A program made the translations under genes and the position numbers. The notes under the pieces are model-generated. The model searched no databases. It was not told the origin of the DNA and was given only the letters and a program-made list of their open reading frames with translations. From Balanoglossus misakiensis (lineage: Eukaryota; Hemichordata), in assembly GCA_040954595.2 (NCBI GenBank), contig CM082577.2, forward strand, positions 4,154,001-4,218,000: 64,000 nucleotides of DNA. Direction: 5' to 3'. Positions within the stretch are counted from its first letter, which is position 1. Each line of letters opens with the position of its first letter. This document shows, one piece after another, positions 27,601 to 38,145 of the stretch.

Positions 27601-29513
27601 TTAAATAATCAATCAGTACCCAGTAAGTTCTTTCACGTTGACACACGTAAAGCCTGCTGCCGCCTCCCCAGCAAGACCGAGCATCGCTTTGACAAAAAAA
27701 AATTGCAAAGAGTGTGTGGTGTAGGTTGCTAGTACCATCCTTTTGTAGTAATTTACTAGGAAGTGTTTCTCTCTCTCTCTTTCTCTCTCTCTCCATCCGT
27801 TTTATCTACCCAATGCGCAGTCCTCCTACACAACTGGTTCTGGTGGTGTCATTGTCAAAAAAACATCCCGAACCCTGGTGACAGAACATGAGTCTTCATA
27901 AATGCCTAGTTGTTGAAAGATGGTAAATACTCTCCCAGCATGTTAGCTATAGTGGGCATTTCTTGTCCGTGCTACGCCGCATGCTATGCTCTCTCATTTT
28001 TCAACCTGCTTGTCTTTCATCTTTCACTTTTCTTTTCTTATCTGTTTGTAGCATGACTCACTATTGTCTAGAATACTGTCATTTCAGTGGATGGGATTTG
28101 CCTAATTTACATGTTACTACCATCTTTAGCAGATGGAAACAGATTTATCACGTCTAGTGTAGTTGTTTCTCTTTCGCTACTGTATTTTGTTGGATAGACA
28201 ATGGGAATTGCATTGTGAAAAAAATTGATATCTTACCACGCCAAATCACCTTGGTTACTGTTACCATGGTGAAAATGGATTTATTTAGTTTGTTACTTAG
28301 GGTGTGGCAAGACTGGGTCAACTCCAAGATACAGTAGTGTGTATTGGGATGTAATATTGGCATTGAAGGGGCAAATCTGTCCATAATCAAAGAACTAGCC
28401 AACATGTTAACAAATAACAGTCACATCAATTATTTCTTTTGGTCAATAGTGAACACCGAAAAGGTACTATACATGCATACTGTTTGATCATTCGACTATA
28501 CAGTACGAAAATTGCATAATATTCCATGATGCCTGATGAATGAACCAATATGGTGGTTTGCTTTATGGAAAAGAAATGTAGTTAGAGACACTTGATTATG
28601 ATACATGAATGTTCAGGCATTGAAAGTGAATGAAAATGCATCAATCAGGGTTGGCTTTCCAAGTCTGTGATATGAATTTTTTTTTACTGAAACAAGAGAA
28701 TGATATCAGAAAATTCCTGGTATTCTAAAAAAGATTATAGAATCTTTAAATAATTTCCTCCAAAACTATTTTGTTATATGATGAAAGAAAGCTTGCCCAA
28801 TGTGCATGGCATGTGATGTCATGTGTAACAACTATCTTAGAAACTGCCATTCCCCCTTCCTTGAAACTTGACATGGTCTTGTTTGGAGTCAAAGGAATAT
28901 CAAGTTTCAAGGAGCGCAGGAATAAGTTGTAGAATATGCAGGAATGATGTTCAGAGTTTATCAAGTTGGTGAAAATTGAATGAACTTAAATGTTTTGTGA
29001 GCGTTTTCATGAAATAGACAGTTGTGTTTTAAGTAGTTAAACCTCTCAATGTAGAGCTGTGTTCAGTGGATTCTTCTAACTTTGCTCTGTTTTGCGTTTG
29101 TCAGATAACGCACTACATATTCGCATTGCTGTAAAAAGTAAAAAATGAAAAACACTGATGGTAAACTTAAAATAAAAATATTCACATTGAATTTAGCTTC
29201 ATCAATCCAATTTGCATAACAACCCATAGGACAACTTCTGAGACAAATCCTGAAATTTACCAATAGATCTTTAAATATGGAGTATACGCTATTCACACTA
29301 CTGGGACCTTGTACATAACATGATAGCCTAACATGAATAACAATTAACTCCAGTCTTTATGTTTTTGCACTGTTTTGCTGATTTTCTGTCTCTTTTCTCT
29401 CTCAGGGTGGCTACTTAAGATCATCGTACTCGCCACGAAGTAGTAGTGACCGCTTTAGTGATCGTGGTAGCATCGGATCGCCATCCAACGGGGGAGATGA
29501 AGAAGAAGAATAA
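697..29513 (+). CDS. Muscle-type myosin II heavy chain, 5'-partial
   Basis: ATP-driven motor and thick-filament rod of muscle. Exons: 697-789, 1098-1161, 1374-1576, 1709-1847, 2352-2470, 2926-3246, 3560-3748, 3882-4011, 4658-4716 (or 4817-4866), 7708-7913, 8290-8410, 8801-8937, 9232-9313, 9557-9730, 10053-10133, 10480-10608, 11888-12010, 12204-12290, 12669-12814, 13005-13095, 18527-18583, 20468-20721, 20823-20901, 21028-21470, 21825-21957, 22084-22300, 22446-22686, 24238-24430, 25344-25472, 25608-25808, 25985-26155, 26306-26506, 26813-26968 and a last exon (29406-29513 in this model). All phases agree and give 1758 residues. Visible motifs are switch I (NDNSSRFG, exon 1), switch II (DIAGFE, exon 6), the SH1 region ([16 protein letters not shown], exon 10), two light-chain IQ segments (8801-8937, 9232-9313), and then an unbroken heptad coiled coil from VKPLLN. 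About 200 N-terminal residues are missing. Striated versus smooth muscle use cannot be read from the sequence. Confidence 0.95.
1890..1983 (-). mobile_element. TTAA-flanked palindromic MITE, copy 1
   Basis: About 94 bp bounded by TTAA on both sides, with ends TTAACCCTTTCACC and GTGAAGGGGTTAA and a conserved core (AGAGGTCCAAC ... GGTTTGGACCCAAACC). It lies in a myosin intron. TTAA targets and CCCTTT ends suggest a piggyBac-type origin. The orientation is opposite to copies 4-7. Confidence 0.85.
2524..2618 (-). mobile_element. TTAA-flanked palindromic MITE, copy 2
   Basis: Same family and orientation as copy 1. It has TTAATCCTTTCACCCCC at the left and GTGAAAAGGGTTCA at the right, so both terminal sites are slightly decayed. 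It lies in a myosin intron. Confidence 0.8.
4346..4441 (+). mobile_element. TTAA-flanked palindromic MITE, copy 3 (divergent)
   Basis: 96 bp with intact TTAA ends (TTAACCCCTTCAC and GGTGAAAGGGTTAA) but a divergent interior. It lies in the intron before the loop 2 exons. Confidence 0.65.
4658..4716 (+). CDS. Myosin loop 2 exon, version a
   Basis: A 59-nt exon flanked by cttag and gtaggc. It completes a phase-1 codon from the exon ending at 4011 and ends in phase 0. It encodes a Gly/Lys-rich stretch (SRKKGKGG) followed by [10 protein letters not shown], then joins EQLNKLM at 7708. This is the 50K/20K junction, the actin-binding loop 2, and the SFQTVS block is the usual myosin sequence at this point. 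It is alternative to 4817-4866. Confidence 0.85.
4817..4866 (+). CDS. Myosin loop 2 exon, version b (alternative)
   Basis: A 50-nt open segment after a strong polypyrimidine tract and ttttag. It has the same entry phase (1) and exit phase (0) as 4658-4716. It encodes [16 protein letters not shown], which parallels version a: a basic run, then a KTIS motif in place of QTVS. Using both exons together would break the frame, so they should be mutually exclusive. The donor (gtttgc) is weak, which is the main reservation. Scallop myosin genes also swap loop 2 exons. Confidence 0.6.
4867..7707 (+). other. 2.8-kb intron after the loop 2 exons
   Basis: Long C/A-rich intron with poor coding character. 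It contains a short (CAG)n run near 7586-7604. I searched it for further loop 2 exon versions in the required phases and saw none. Confidence 0.6.
7976..8149. mobile_element. pogo/Tigger-like MITE 1
   Basis: A TA target on each side. The left end is CAGTAAAACCTGTCTAAAC and the right end is its imperfect complement (GAGACAGGTTTCACTATG), with internal repeats of ctctataaac. This terminal pattern is typical of Tc1/mariner-pogo elements. It lies in a myosin intron. Confidence 0.75.
8938..9231 (+). repeat. 53-bp tandem duplication in a myosin intron
   Basis: The phrase cagttggtacttgataatg, followed by tccacactgtc, occurs at 9028 and again at 9081, so the unit is 53 bp. Both copies lie inside the intron between the two IQ exons. 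No coding or splice role is apparent. Confidence 0.8.
10175..10336. mobile_element. pogo/Tigger-like MITE 2
   Basis: TA-flanked, with ends CAGTCAAACCTGTATATATG and the complement of CATTCAAACTTGTG. Inside are repeated copies of tatagacaggtggcc. Same superfamily signature as the element at 7976. It lies in a myosin intron. Confidence 0.7.
10609..11887 (+). other. Myosin intron with simple repeats
   Basis: A 1.3-kb intron. It holds a short imperfect repeat (tcactcc.aagttgatcttc, twice in 10807-10870) and a TG/TCTG-rich tract at about 11733-11853. No exon is recognisable. Confidence 0.6.
13096..17349 (+). other. First part of the largest myosin intron
   Basis: 4.2 kb of the 5.4-kb rod intron. 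I see no exon, RNA gene or transposon here. The size of this intron is itself unusual: most others in the gene are 100-600 bp. It precedes the internal start exon described at 17718. Confidence 0.6.
17326..17526 (+). promoter_or_regulatory. Candidate internal muscle promoter (catchin/myorod-like)
   Basis: Within 400 bp upstream of the ATG at 17718 are an E-box CAGCTG (17326-17331), a consensus CArG/SRF box CCATTTATGG (17350-17359), an inverted CCAAT box (ATTGG, 17424-17428), a GC/KLF box GGGCGTGG (17433-17440) and a TATA-like TTTAAA (about 17483-17488). A CArG box with an E-box is typical of muscle promoters. The motifs are seen; promoter function is inferred. The TATA-like element is weak and no start site can be fixed. 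Confidence 0.4.
17718..17972 (+). CDS. Internal start exon of a headless myosin rod isoform (catchin/myorod-like)
   Basis: Open frame of 85 codons starting at the first ATG (context ccaacATGt) after an in-frame stop at 17619-17621. The peptide is Ser/Thr-rich (about 27%), begins [13 protein letters not shown] and holds possible kinase sites (RGS, SP, KSR). It ends LLKLT at a gtaatt donor in phase 0, and the next myosin exon (18527, [13 protein letters not shown]) is also entered in phase 0. An earlier phase-0 donor at 17937 (gtagga) would give 73 codons. Joined to the rod exons it predicts a protein of about 945 aa. Mollusc catchin/myorod and fly myosin rod protein are built this way: an internal promoter, a short unique head and the C-terminal rod. 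The catchin rod portion of about 830 residues corresponds to a start at this position. I see no direct sequence homology to those heads, so a chance open frame remains possible. Confidence 0.5.
18584..20467 (+). other. 1.9-kb myosin rod intron
   Basis: Intron between the exons ending at 18583 and starting at 20468. Apart from the TATA/ATG candidate at 19208-19400 I see no exon, repeat or RNA gene. Confidence 0.6.
19208..19400 (+). promoter_or_regulatory. Second candidate internal promoter and start in the next intron
   Basis: A canonical TATA box, TATAAAAG (19208-19215), lies 56 bp upstream of an ATG at 19271 (context gacATGa). A Ser/Thr-rich open frame follows ([16 protein letters not shown]). 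The natural donor (gtaatg, about 19385) leaves phase 1, while the next rod exon (20468) needs phase 0. A phase-0 donor exists only at weaker sites (AGA|gtggga near 19360). It could be another rod-isoform start, a noncoding first exon, or chance. Confidence 0.25.
22974..23067 (+). mobile_element. TTAA-flanked palindromic MITE, copy 4
   Basis: The best-preserved copy: 94 bp, TTAACCCTTTCACC to GGTGAAAGGGTTAA, with the internal TTTGGTCCAAA and GGACCTCCATAGAGGG blocks. It lies in a myosin rod intron. Confidence 0.9.
27161..27175 (+). CDS. Alternative myosin C-terminal exon 1 (LLRP stop)
   Basis: After the last shared rod exon (ends 26968 in phase 0 with SRSSS), an acceptor with a pyrimidine tract (ttgcgtacag, 27151-27160) opens into codons LLRP and a stop. 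This gives the shortest tailpiece. Its acceptor is good but the coding part is too short to judge on its own. Confidence 0.4.
   Translation, partial: LLRP
27549..27581 (+). CDS. Alternative myosin C-terminal exon 2 ([10 protein letters not shown] stop)
   Basis: A long pyrimidine tract (about 27478-27528) precedes the acceptor ...cgaagaag, and phase-0 reading gives [10 protein letters not shown] and a stop. The Ser/Thr-rich tailpiece resembles the short phosphorylatable nonhelical tails of other invertebrate muscle myosins. The acceptor is slightly atypical (gaag). Confidence 0.4.
   Translation: MSISATTSSK
27821..27901 (+). CDS. Alternative myosin C-terminal exon 3
   Basis: Preceded by a (CT)n-rich tract (about 27767-27795) and the acceptor gcgcag. 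Phase-0 reading gives a 26-residue tail beginning [16 protein letters not shown] and ending EHESS, followed by a stop. Length and composition fit a nonhelical myosin tailpiece. Confidence 0.65.
   Translation, partial: SSYTTGSGGVIVKKTSRTLVTEHESS
29406..29513 (+). CDS. Alternative myosin C-terminal exon 4
   Basis: After tctctctcag, phase-0 reading gives a 35-residue tail rich in Ser, Arg and Asp ([13 protein letters not shown]) and ending in GGDEEEE, then a stop. It has many possible phosphorylation sites. A polyadenylation signal AATAAA lies downstream at 30063-30068. This is the tail used in the main model above. Confidence 0.7.
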   Translation, partial: GGYLRSSYSPRSSSDRFSDRGSIGSPSNGGDEEEE

Positions 29514-32250
29514 ACTTTTTAAGAAATGCACAAAATAACCAGAAAAAAGTCGAGAGATTTAGACAATGCCTCACCAAGATGCAATCTAAATTCTATCCTG
29601 ATAAAAAAAAATACAGAACGCTCTGTAGTGTTCTTATGACCATGTCAGTATTTCTTGGGAAAAGGGGGAATTATTGAAATATGGAACATTTGAATTCGGG
29701 AGAACAGAAAGGGGAATCTTTTTTTCTTTTTTTGATAGTAACATTTGATTTTGTTGCTTGCCTAGGAGTTAAGTTTCAATCTGAGCCTTTAAGTAGAAAC
29801 TTTTTTCCTCACTTTTGTAGAAAAAAAAATGAAAGGAAATAGCGTGGATGTGTGAGTGAATGCAGAATTGCCTTGCATCGTAATCATTTCATTTTTGTGG
29901 CTCACGAATGATTGATGTAGGCAGGACTTGCCTGTTAGATCCGCTGTCTGGCTCCATCATGTTTGTAGCACTAATTGTATAAAAAAATCTTTTTACTAAG
30001 ATAAAAATACAGATTAAACTTAACTCTTGTAGATCTTTCTATATTTACCGCTTTCTGTAGAAAATAAAAATCAGGCTCTTTTACCTGGTTATTGTTATTT
30101 ATTAAACTACTGTTATTAAAACATAGAGACAAGGCAACTCTCCCCCAAATGGCATGGAATTCTGTATCCCATATTTACCACTATTGTAAGCCATTTTTTC
30201 TCATTTTAGACCTTATTATTTTTTACAATACTTGTGTGGGTTGTTGGTAGAGATTTTAGCAAAACTTAATTAGAAGTTATTTTTTCTGTGGGAAGTCATC
30301 AGCCACCCGAAACCGCAAAACTAATGTATTTTCCTTTTTACCAATGCTAATAAAAATGTCAGAAGAAAAGACAAAGCCATCTTCTCTCTGTGGGTTTGAT
30401 TCCAGTGTGAGTGTGAGTTCGGATGCTGCTGCTGGAAATAAGTAGAAATCAAAGCTGCCATGAGTTTCATTTGAAAACATTTTGAAAACCAGATCCATTC
30501 AAATTCAAATGAAATTTTTCTACCATCATGATAAAAGTGAAAACCAGACAGAATGTTATGTCGCATAAGATTTAAGAAAATGTTCACAAAATCCTCTAAA
30601 AATGTTGGCAGTTCCATATTGTGGAGCATCCTAACTTGGCTTGAGTGAGAATATGAAGGTTGGTGTTTTGGATGACAAGAAGTGAATGAGAGTCATTACA
30701 TTTGTGATGAATATGAAAAAGAAAAAAAAATATCTGCTCATTAAAGAGAAAGACAACACAATTTCTTACAAGTATATATGTAGGATGAGAGAATTTGAGT
30801 CTGATACCAACTTTGCAAAAGTCTTGTTGAAAAACTCTGAGTGAGAACAGATGGAGTTTTCTAAGCATGTACACCTGACGCCTATTAAAATGCAAACAAC
30901 TTCCGTTCACATGCATCTGTGATGACAGACAAGATTGGTGACAGGTTGATAAGCACTGGTAGCCAACAACTGAAGACCATCGTCGTAAACCATGACCTCT
31001 TTACAGCAAAAGTTTCTTGTCTCTGTGGAGCGGAGGGAGGTAGATGACTCTGGCTGGCGGGAATGCCGAAGACAGTTTTAATGGGACTGGAACAAATGTT
31101 TTGCTGGGATAGGCATGCATACAACATAAACATCCATGAAATCCACAAATGCAAACATTCCTGAGGTTTAAGTAGACCCTGTCTGAAGAATGACACTGCC
31201 AGTGTTGCCATGGAGATGTAGACCTCCTGGTAGCTGATCAGGTCAAGTGTTGATGAGTTGATCAGATGTCAATAAATTTGGTATCAGCTCCATAATCTTG
31301 GATATATTTGGTAAAGCCCCCTACTAAACATGATAAATGTCAAAATACACCCATCTTTATGATTTATGTCATCATACTGTATGTACCTTTAATACTTTAC
31401 AGATATATATCACTGATATCAGTTTATTTAAAGCATGAAAAGTTTGAGTGCATTCATTCTAGGTTGTATTAAATCTGTGTAAAAGCCTGAGGGACCCGGG
31501 TTATCAACCCTACGATCAGGTCAGAGATCGGCCTTATAATTCTCCAATAAATCTCATGTGAATCTGCTTGTTGAGAATCATGACATGACCTACTTGCTAT
31601 CTAACAAGTCATGTGCAGGGAAACATTTTTCTTCCATTTATGGATTTTAGGAATGCGTGCCAGGAGTTGGCGTAACCTGGAGGATGTCTTGATCAGGATT
31701 AACGCACGTTAACTTGCCATTATACTTCACAAGAACATTTGAGGTACTTCTCAAAAAGTATTGAAATTCAGAGTTGCTGAGATACCACACCAATTGTACA
31801 ACTTGCTTTCTTTTGTTGTCATGCCAGAAAGAAAAATAGCTTTGCACTTCCATGGTTACATATAACCTAATTGGAATCACCTCTTTATCATGGTTAGATA
31901 CACCTAGATTTTTATCATGGGGTTGGCGTGATATTGCAACTTGAAACAGTGCTGCCCAACAACCCATAATGTTTACCTACAGTTTGTATGTAACACATTC
32001 AATAGTATATACCACAATGTAAACTCTTCATACCGCATTAGGGCTTACCCTTTGTCCAGAGGTTAAGTATTCAGGTGCAGATTTGATCGACGTAAGTGTT
32101 TATTTATGAGGTTTTAAGGACACGTATCAATCTTATGTAAAAGATTTATACATCACAGATCATGGCACAGGCTTGTACATTGCCTGAGAAAGTTTATGTG
32201 CCTTCGATACACTGCAACTTTACCAGGTATACCCTGAAGAAGGCAGTCTG

Positions 32251-32321
<71 letters not shown>

Positions 32322-33319
32322 CATTTTTTAAAACAATGTGTCATTCCTTTGTTTGTTGATGTCACAATTAATTGGAGTAACTCCTCTGGCCCTCGTTGTC
32401 AAGTCTGATATAAATATGCCAAATTGAGCGAGAAGGTTCTTTTATAAACACCATGTAAAGAAAGCATGGCAACGTGGTAGGCCCTAGTAGCGATACACCG
32501 GAGCAGAATACAAATATTACCTGTTTTAATACCATTCTGCCCTTTCCAATGCACTGTGCGAGGGAATTTCCACTGTATGGAGCACGCAGTACGCACTTTC
32601 AAGCATGGCAGTCACTTTCTTCAACATTTACATATTAAAGTGTCTCAGCTGTAAATTTCAGCAGATTCCATCCACCTGGTGGCAAAACCCCTCTCTTCAG
32701 GTAACCGTGGTGACACGTTGTCCTGAAATTTCTTAAAAAATACTGCTTGAAATTCGTTGACGTAATGACGTTCTTTTACGGTCAGCAGCAATTCAGCTTT
32801 TGGTACATGTGGTAGAAAGCCATTTTGAAATGTAGCAGACGACAAAACGTGACACGTGATGATTTTCAGCCAATAAAACTCCCCAAAGCATCAGTGTGTT
32901 TTGCATCCGAGATGCGGTGCCAGCCAGACGAGATCCGGGCCGGAAGATGCGAAAAGATAAAACACTCGCTGGAGCAGAAAACGTACTTTCTGTTACGATT
33001 TTCGTATTTCATCTTGATACAATGTTCAAATTCCTTTCTGTAACTTTAATATTATCAGTATAGACCATAAGACAAAGTGCTTGAATGATTTGTGAGATGT
33101 TTTCCCAAACGAAGTCCACTTCATTCAGTGATGATGGTGTACAGGTGGGACGTGGCACAATACACTAATTTATAACCCTATACAAACACAATACAAAGAT
33201 GAAATTTAATACGTTTTTGTTGGCGTCGTTTTCCATTTGTCACGGGTACTGTACTGGGATGACCCTGGGGATATTCTGGGATCTGCGCGTGTACGGATAG
33301 CGCCCCCACACACAGAGTG
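29514..33319. other. Myosin 3' UTR and intergenic DNA
   Basis: AT-rich sequence after the last myosin stop. An AATAAA signal at 30063-30068 probably ends one transcript class. I see no further gene on either strand. The only other marked feature is the GAT microsatellite at 32251-32320. Confidence 0.6.
32251..32320. repeat. (GAT)n microsatellite, about 23 units
   Basis: An uninterrupted TGA/GAT trinucleotide run of about 70 bp. Read in one frame it looks like poly-aspartate, but there is no gene context, so it is a simple repeat. Confidence 0.95.
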
Positions 33320-33335
33320 GTTGCGTGTTACTGGT

Positions 33336-33408
33336 CACGTGATCTACCGTAGGACGTCGCCATCTTGATTACCGGCAGATATTTTTGACCAGAGTAGCTA
33401 CGATTACG
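33336..33408 (+). promoter_or_regulatory. COX6B promoter and noncoding first exon
   Basis: An E-box CACGTG (33336-33341, in GGTCACGTGATC) and a perfect YY1 site CGCCATCTTG (33358-33367) sit just upstream of a donor, gtaagt, at 33409. The next acceptor is at 34089, ten bases before the COX6B ATG. YY1 sites near the start site are typical of nuclear respiratory-chain genes. The transcription start is inferred. Confidence 0.6.
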
Positions 33409-34099
33409 GTAAGTGAAGATTCACCCGAAATTACACAATTTACACCCCAGATTTGATTGTAAGACTTGATTTAATCACAAACTAAATTGTTTCGGTGTAT
33501 TTGTGGCTTTATTCTTCGGAAACCAATGAATTTACGTGCATCGCGCGGGATGTGTAATGGTGGATTCCGAACTAGAAATGTGTGTCACACATTTACCGGT
33601 ATTTTCACTATCCACGTTTTGGTGACTTGAAGTCATCCTATGCCTTTATATACGCTCGGAAATGCATAAAAAATTCCACAAAAAGAACATATCGCGTAAG
33701 AAGGAAGCACAGATCGTCAAGCAAGAAATTACCGCATTCGTCTTGCTGTTGACCTTGTAAGTTTCTTTCGTTTTCATCGAGCCGCCCTACACGTACACGC
33801 GACATTGACCCCCAAATTAAGGTCAGTATCGCTTGTGTAACTGTAGTGTACATATACTATGTAAATCCTCAGACCCTAAGCACCATAGACAACAAAAACA
33901 ACGATTATTACCACCACAAGCATGTTGACAGAACAACATAATAGTACTTTGCAGCTAATTCACACTTTGGTTTAAGGTGGTATAAATAGTGTCATCAAAG
34001 TACTTAGAGATTTGGCACCAACTTATGTTAGAATAATTCACATAGTATAATATATAAACATTTTGAAACATTGGTTATTGTTTGTACAGATCACCAACC

Positions 34100-34529
34100 A
34101 TGGATGATTACAAGACAGCACCATTTGATGCCAGATTTCCCAACCAGAACCAAACAAAGAACTGCTGGCAGAATTATGTAGACTACCACAGATGTCAGAA
34201 AGTCAAAGGAGAAGATTATCAACCCTGTGAATACTTCAAAAGGGTATACAAATCACTCTGCCCACTGAGATGGGTAAGTTACACAATTTCCCTCCCGACA
34301 TTTCTCAGTGTTATTCCATATATATACATAAAGCTGAAATGCACTGGCAAACTTCACACTTGCAGACTTTCGTATGCTGCTGAGTGCAGGCCAATAATGG
34401 CTCGTGGACGCTTCATGCAAATGGGACCTAAAAACTTTACAGATTGTTTTGATTTTGTCCTTTTCTTCTCCACAGGTTGAAAATTGGGATGAGCAGCGTG
34501 AAGAAGGTACCTTTCCTGGCAAGATTTGA
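34100..34529 (+). CDS. COX6B: Cytochrome c oxidase subunit 6B
   Basis: Intermembrane-space subunit of respiratory complex IV that bridges the two monomers. Coding exons 34100-34273 and 34476-34529 give 75 aa, beginning [18 protein letters not shown]. The twin-cysteine helical hairpin is intact: C22/C32 (CX9C) and C43/C54 (CX10C), followed by the family ending [14 protein letters not shown]. These cysteines form the two disulfides made by the Mia40 import pathway. The protein is somewhat shorter than mammalian COX6B1 at the N terminus. The start is fixed by the ATG in the acceptor-proximal exon and by homology. The 5' UTR is split by an intron (33409-34089). A polyadenylation signal AATAAA lies at 34619-34624. 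Confidence 0.95.
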
Positions 34530-35865
34530 TGTCATGGCCTCAACAACTGATGATGTGTGTGTGTCTTCTGCTGCTATGTCTTTTTATTCAGGTTGCTGTT
34601 TAGTGTTACATAGAAAATAATAAAACCAGGCAGGGAAGGTGTTCAGAAAAATTAAGAGTGGGGACACTTGTATTTCAAACCAGAAGTTAGAGACCCTTTT
34701 TTCTCATAGAGAAATGATTTTCCTGTGTTTTGTGATTTGCTAATAATTCCATCTGTATTGTTTCCAAATCTGTGTCAGGAAAATCGACAGACCTGTTAAT
34801 AAAATTAATATTTAAATTTACCTGTGTATTTGTGTGAATTCTTCAGAAGACAGTAAAACTGACAAGAGGTGTGAAACTGTTTATGATAATACTCTATAGA
34901 AGCCAACTTGACAGCAACATAGGCAGGAATAAAAGACAGCCATGATTTCAAAAAATCACTGATACTGTATTTGATACTAGCAGTAACATATATATGAACA
35001 TCCAGCTGTACAGTGTTTTTATGTACAAAAACAAAACATCCATGACAATAAAAATTGAAGAAAAAAATGTACATAACAGCTTATCATTAAACTGTGTAAA
35101 TAACACATGAAATGTTCACAAACAGCAGTTGGAGAAAAGAAATTGAAGAAATGCTTGGCTGAATAATGAATATTGAAGAAACCTTTTTTTCTGGTGCTAT
35201 ATGTTTTATACTACTCAATGGAACAAGGTAAAAACTCTGTTTTTAAAAACCCTGTGGGCAAAGTATGAGTATGGTGTTGATATTCAGAATAGGCTGCAAA
35301 ATGTACTTGGTATGAACCTGGAAAAGTTCTTGTACAATACTGGCATGGATGCACACTTCAAATGTATAGACCATTTACATCACACTTCTGATAGTTGAAT
35401 ATCTACACATAAGAGTTACCCTACCACCATTTGAGAACTGAAGAAAATACTCATTTGAAAGACACAATGAAGTAGAAGGCTTTATGAAAGACTGGGGATC
35501 TCAATATATATTATATTTACTTAAACACTACTTGCCATTTAATTTAATAAGATAAAATTTTGATGTCACTGACTATACTACTGACAGCATGTGTACTGTG
35601 TATAACATACTATAAGTAAGCTGCCATTGCACCAGTAATACCCATGAGAACTGGGGAAAGGGATTTTCAAAAATTATTCATATTAAAGCGACAAGGAATT
35701 CTTACAGCCAATTTTAAAATACATGTATTTAAAAAAAATTAGCTGTACATGTATATCTTGTTACATAACTTTGGATGATTCTTAACGCTAACCAGTAACT
35801 TGAATACCAGATCCAAATTTTGTAGATTTGTCTTTTTTAAGTTTCATAGCAATGTTTCTGAGCTT
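34530..35865. other. Intergenic region between COX6B and KATNIP 3' ends
   Basis: Convergent 3' ends. It contains the COX6B AATAAA (34619-34624) and, read on the minus strand, ATTAAA variants at 35538-35548 that could serve KATNIP. No gene is seen. Confidence 0.6.
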
Positions 35866-36989
35866 TCATCTGACTTTTGGGATCTTCTTCCTTGCTGAAG
35901 AGGCAGGTACGCTAGTCTTGGGTCTGAGAGCTGTGAATAGACAAATGCAATGAATTCAGTGCTTCACTCGACTCCTTTTCCTCCTAAACATCAAAACTTC
36001 AGAAATGAAACCTTTGCATGAAATGTTATTATCTTATGGAACGGCTGATCACAGCATGAGTAGTAAAGTCTCTAGAAATCTGTTAAAGTTTTCCTCCATG
36101 ATGTGATATCGCTTATACCTTTTATACATGTATGTAACAAGACTGACGACTTCTACAATCTCGTTGGGTGTAGCATGCTAGCAGGGTATTAGTTTATGTT
36201 TACCTTGGTTTACTGTTTGGATTGTATTGGCTTGTGGGTCATTGTAATGTGCCATAATGTGACTGTCATTGGTCAGCTGAACATCTTGATCCATATTCTG
36301 ATTGCTGTCAACAAAAGGGTGGGGAGGGCCAAAGAAAGAACTGTTTACTTAACTTTCACTAATAACATGAAACACGGGCATGTTGTATCTTCTGGTTTGG
36401 GAGAGCTACAGTTGTAAGTGAAAGCTTTGGTTCAGGTTTTGAAAAGGACCAACAAAATTTGTACTGGAACTCTTCCATGAAACTTACTTCAATATCTACA
36501 TGTATTTTGCTTATGAGGTCAAAGTAGTACCAGAGTGCCAAAGTTACAAATACAAAAATCCCTACAGATGTAATAACCCCCTACCTGATGACAGTATGCC
36601 TCTCTTTGCGTAGGATATCTTTGTTGTTTGTAAATAATATTGTATGGTAAGGTACAGGTGCATCACAGGTTGGTAGGATACCTCGTCCAGCTGATGTTAC
36701 GGATCCAAGGATTCCATTATACACCAACAAATCATCCACTAACAGCTAGAGGGGATAAAAAATTGTTGATACAGGTCTTAGATCAAAGAAGAGGAGTACT
36801 TGGCCATTTTACAGGAACAACAGCTCTATTTTTGTATGTCATCATATCTACATTGTGCATGGAATATTTTTACTTTGTGGATAGTAAGCATGGTGGATGC
36901 TGCTCTCATCTTGCCCTTTGTCCATGGAGCACCATAGGGAACTGAGTAATTTTGTTATTGTTATTGTTGTTGTTGTTGTTGTTGTTGTT

Positions 36990-37028
<39 letters not shown>

Positions 37029-38100
37029 AAGATTGGTAATAAAATTTAAAAAAAAATCAATGTTCATTTCTTGCTATGTTTGTCGATGTTGTAGATAACT
37101 GTAAAAAAAACCCAACCATAATCGTGGAAAACACGACCTAGGTCGCCGAATGTCACTACCGTCTTACATACAGGCAAGGGTGGAATCCACATGCCCTGGA
37201 TCTAGGCTCATGGGCCACCTTCAAGGCCCTGAAAAATCACCCCATTCACCAGCGAGCGATTAAATTATGCCACCATAGGCATTGAAATTTATCTCACTGA
37301 CCTAATTTGGGCTTCACTTCATCTATCGACCTGCAAACGAGTGGAAAAACGGCGATTTCCAAGTCGTACCCAGTCAAATTCAATCACATTTGAATGACGC
37401 GACCGGTGGTGATGGCTCCATTTCTCTGCCTATTTAAATTGACCAATCGGGCGCCCTGTAAAGGCTGCCTCGGCCACCCGATTGTTTATTGCTCAACTCG
37501 TACGAGTACGTGTAACTGCGTTCAAAATAACGCGAAAAAAAGGAGGCGAAACCTTAAGAGTCATACAGATAAATGGATACTTCCCAACTCTTTGTCATAA
37601 AATCTACCATTTTACGTCTTGAATACAGTGCAGTCGATAGTCAGAACGTACACTTCCGGGTGTTGCTTTACAGGGCGCCCGATTGGTCAATTTAAATAGG
37701 CAGAGAAATGGAGCCATCACCACCGGTCGCGTCATTCAAATGTGATTGAATTTGACTGGGTACGACTTGGAAATCGCCGTTTTTCCACTCGTTTGCAGGT
37801 CGATAGATGAAGTGAAGCCCAAATTAGGTCAGTGAGATAAATTTCAATGCCTATGGTGGCATAATTTAATCGCTCGCTGGTGAATGGGGTGATTTTTCAG
37901 GGCCTTGAAGGTGGCCCATGAGCCTAGATCCAGGGCATGTGGATTCCACCCTTGCCTGTATGTAAGACGGTAGTGACATTCGGCGACCTAGGTCGTGTTT
38001 TCCACGATTATGGTTGGGTTTTTTTTACAGTTATCTACAACATCGACAAACATAGCAAGAAATGAACATTGATTTTTTTTTAAATTTTATTACCAATCTT

Positions 38101-38145
<45 letters not shown>

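Noticed and set aside
32162-32359. 65-residue open frame with a long aspartate run
   Set aside because: It is the translation of a GAT microsatellite with no gene context.
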